NCBI GenBank assembly: GCA_002898135.1
Contig: BDTQ01000209.1
Location: 1 to 5,730 of the forward strand
Source of the DNA: a bacterium BMS3Bbin07
GTDB lineage: Bacteria; Nitrospirota; Thermodesulfovibrionia; Thermodesulfovibrionales; JdFR-85
Direction of reading: 5' to 3'
Length of the DNA: 5,730 nt
The notes under the pieces are model-generated. The model saw only the letters and a list, made by a program, of their open reading frames with translations. It was not told the origin of the DNA and did not search any database. Shown one piece after another: positions 4,651-5,730 of this stretch. Positions within the stretch are counted from its first letter, which is position 1, and every line of letters starts with the position of its first letter. Position numbers and translations under genes: made by a program.

Positions 4651-5730
4651 TTTAACCCATGAGATACAGGCATGGACAACATTCGGGTCGAACTGTTTGC
4701 CTGCACAGGTTATTATCTCCCTGACGGTCTCTTCAATGGTCTTCTTTTTTCTGTAGGGCCGGTCAGACATCATGGCATCAAAGGCATCAGCAACTGCTAA
4801 AATTCTTGCCATAAGCGGTATCCCCTCTCCGCAAAGACCATGAATACCTGTTCCGTCGTAGTGCTCGTGGTGGTATCTGATACATTCTATGACCTCTTTA
4901 AAGCTGCTGAGCCCTGAAAGTATATCTGCCCCGACTATTGGATGTCGCCTGATTTCAGACCACTCCGCTTTGTTTAACTTGCCGTTTTTGTTTAATATCT
5001 CCTTGGGAGTGGCGATCTTTCCGATATCATGCAAAAGGCTGCTGACCCTCAGTTTTTCGATCTCATGGCCATCAAGATCAAGCAGTTCAGCAATTGACAG
5101 TGCGTAACGTGTCACCCTTTCGGTATGTCCTGCAGTCCACAGGGATGACGCCTCAAGGGCCTTCACAAAGGACCTTATGGTCTCTATCAGGAATACCTGC
5201 ATTTCCTGGGTCAGGAGTGCGTTCTCAATAAAAAGGGCTGCCTGAGAGGCAATAGTGGTCAGTAACTTTATATCTCCTGAAAAGAATTCCCTGCCGTCTT
5301 TCTTGTCGGCCACCATGAGGACGCCGATGATTTGTTTCTTACCGTTCAGAGGGGTTATGAGAAGTGAGTTGCATTTGACCTTGTCCAGTCTTTCTTCGTG
5401 GGTGCTGTGGTTACATACTGCAATTGCCTTGTTTGAATGAATCGCTCTCCAGAGAATGTTGTTGCCTTTTGGGAAGGCCGTGTCCGCATCCCAGTTACCG
5501 ATATAAGCCTGTGTATACAATTCTCCGGAATCTTCATCCAAAAATAGTACGACGCCGGTTCCAACACTTAGTGATGATGCGGCCTTTTTTAAAAGCAGAT
5601 AACAGATTCCATCGACACCGAGGCCGGTGAATTCTTCGGAAAGCATGTAGAGGAGGGATAATTCCTCATAAGTATCGCTTAATTCGGTTACCGTGGCTTT
5701 CAGGTCTTCTTTAAGCCTATCTGTTTCCAA
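4606..5730 (-). CDS. GAF domain + HD-GYP domain protein, probable cyclic-di-GMP phosphodiesterase (N-terminus may be cut)
   Basis: HD-GYP proteins hydrolyse cyclic di-GMP, lowering the signal that favours sessile growth; the GAF domain usually senses a small ligand. The visible 374 residues begin with a short coiled-coil-like helix (about 1-30), then a GAF domain (about 37-172, ending with GVLMVADKKDG and ASQAALFIENALL), then the HD-GYP domain (about 176-355). Metal and catalytic residues are present: GHTERV (H202), HDIGK (H234, D235, K238), RRHPIVG (H263), HHE (287-289), DG (292-293) and ADAFDAM (D315). The naming motif is altered: where GYPxGL is usual, the protein has GIHGL (295-299), one residue shorter. 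A polar tail follows the domain, and its last codons overlap the end of the TatD fusion. The reading frame is open to the window edge; its first codon here is TTG 5728-5730, so more N-terminal sequence, such as a receiver or membrane sensor, may lie outside. No transmembrane segment is visible. Confidence 0.9.
   Translation of the reverse strand: METDRLKEDLKATVTELSDTYEELSLLYMLSEEFTGLGVDGICYLLLKKAASSLSVGTGVVLFLDEDSGELYTQAYIGNWDADTAFPKGNNILWRAIHSNKAIAVCNHSTHEERLDKVKCNSLLITPLNGKKQIIGVLMVADKKDGREFFSGDIKLLTTIASQAALFIENALLTQEMQVFLIETIRSFVKALEASSLWTAGHTERVTRYALSIAELLDLDGHEIEKLRVSSLLHDIGKIATPKEILNKNGKLNKAEWSEIRRHPIVGADILSGLSSFKEVIECIRYHHEHYDGTGIHGLCGEGIPLMARILAVADAFDAMMSDRPYRKKKTIEETVREIITCAGKQFDPNVVHACISWVKSTHEIIPPESESHL
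4637..4665. other. 12-bp stem inverted repeat over the convergent gene ends
   Basis: ATCTCGTGGGTT (4637-4648) pairs with AACCCATGAGAT (4654-4665) across a 5-base loop. In rightward RNA the stem is unbroken, with one G-U pair; in leftward RNA the same position is an A-C mismatch. It contains the stop codon of the TatD fusion (4648-4650) and lies inside the HD-GYP coding tail. No T-run follows in either direction, so it is not a classic intrinsic terminator. It may still stabilise or end the rightward transcript. Confidence 0.5.

Overview
The window reads as ordinary bacterial chromosome of moderate G+C content. It holds six protein-coding genes, two of them cut by the window edges, and no RNA gene, transposase, integrase or CRISPR array that I can see. 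The mix suggests a free-living anaerobe of the Nitrospirota / Desulfobacterota kind: an archaeal-type phosphoglycerate mutase, a stand-alone LigD-type phosphoesterase, a TatD-radical SAM fusion and a GAF/HD-GYP regulator. That placement is inference from gene content only.

Layout. Bases 2-217 (+) are the end of a LigD-type 3'-phosphoesterase. It converges on rsmA (252-1049, -), the 16S rRNA dimethyladenosine transferase, which appears to start at a CTG codon. A roughly 200-base divergent intergenic region (1050-1249) carries a -10 box for rsmA and a good sigma-70 promoter facing right; a perfect short inverted repeat sits inside the right-facing promoter. Next comes a likely three-gene rightward operon: a six-helix membrane protein of unknown function (1250-1963), apgM (1994-3202), and a 469-residue TatD nuclease-radical SAM fusion (3241-4650). 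The fusion converges on, and overlaps by 45 bases, a leftward GAF + HD-GYP gene (4606-5730) that runs to or off the right edge.

How they work together. RsmA serves ribosome assembly and ApgM serves glycolysis/gluconeogenesis. The phosphoesterase and the TatD part are nucleic-acid or repair-type hydrolases. The HD-GYP protein probably hydrolyses cyclic di-GMP under control of its GAF domain. I see no single pathway joining them. The most unusual items are the TatD-radical SAM fusion, the forced CTG start of rsmA, the altered GYP motif, and small tandem repeats that have intruded into coding ends: a 7-bp array encodes the N-terminus of the TatD fusion, and a 9-bp array encodes the C-terminal tail of RsmA.
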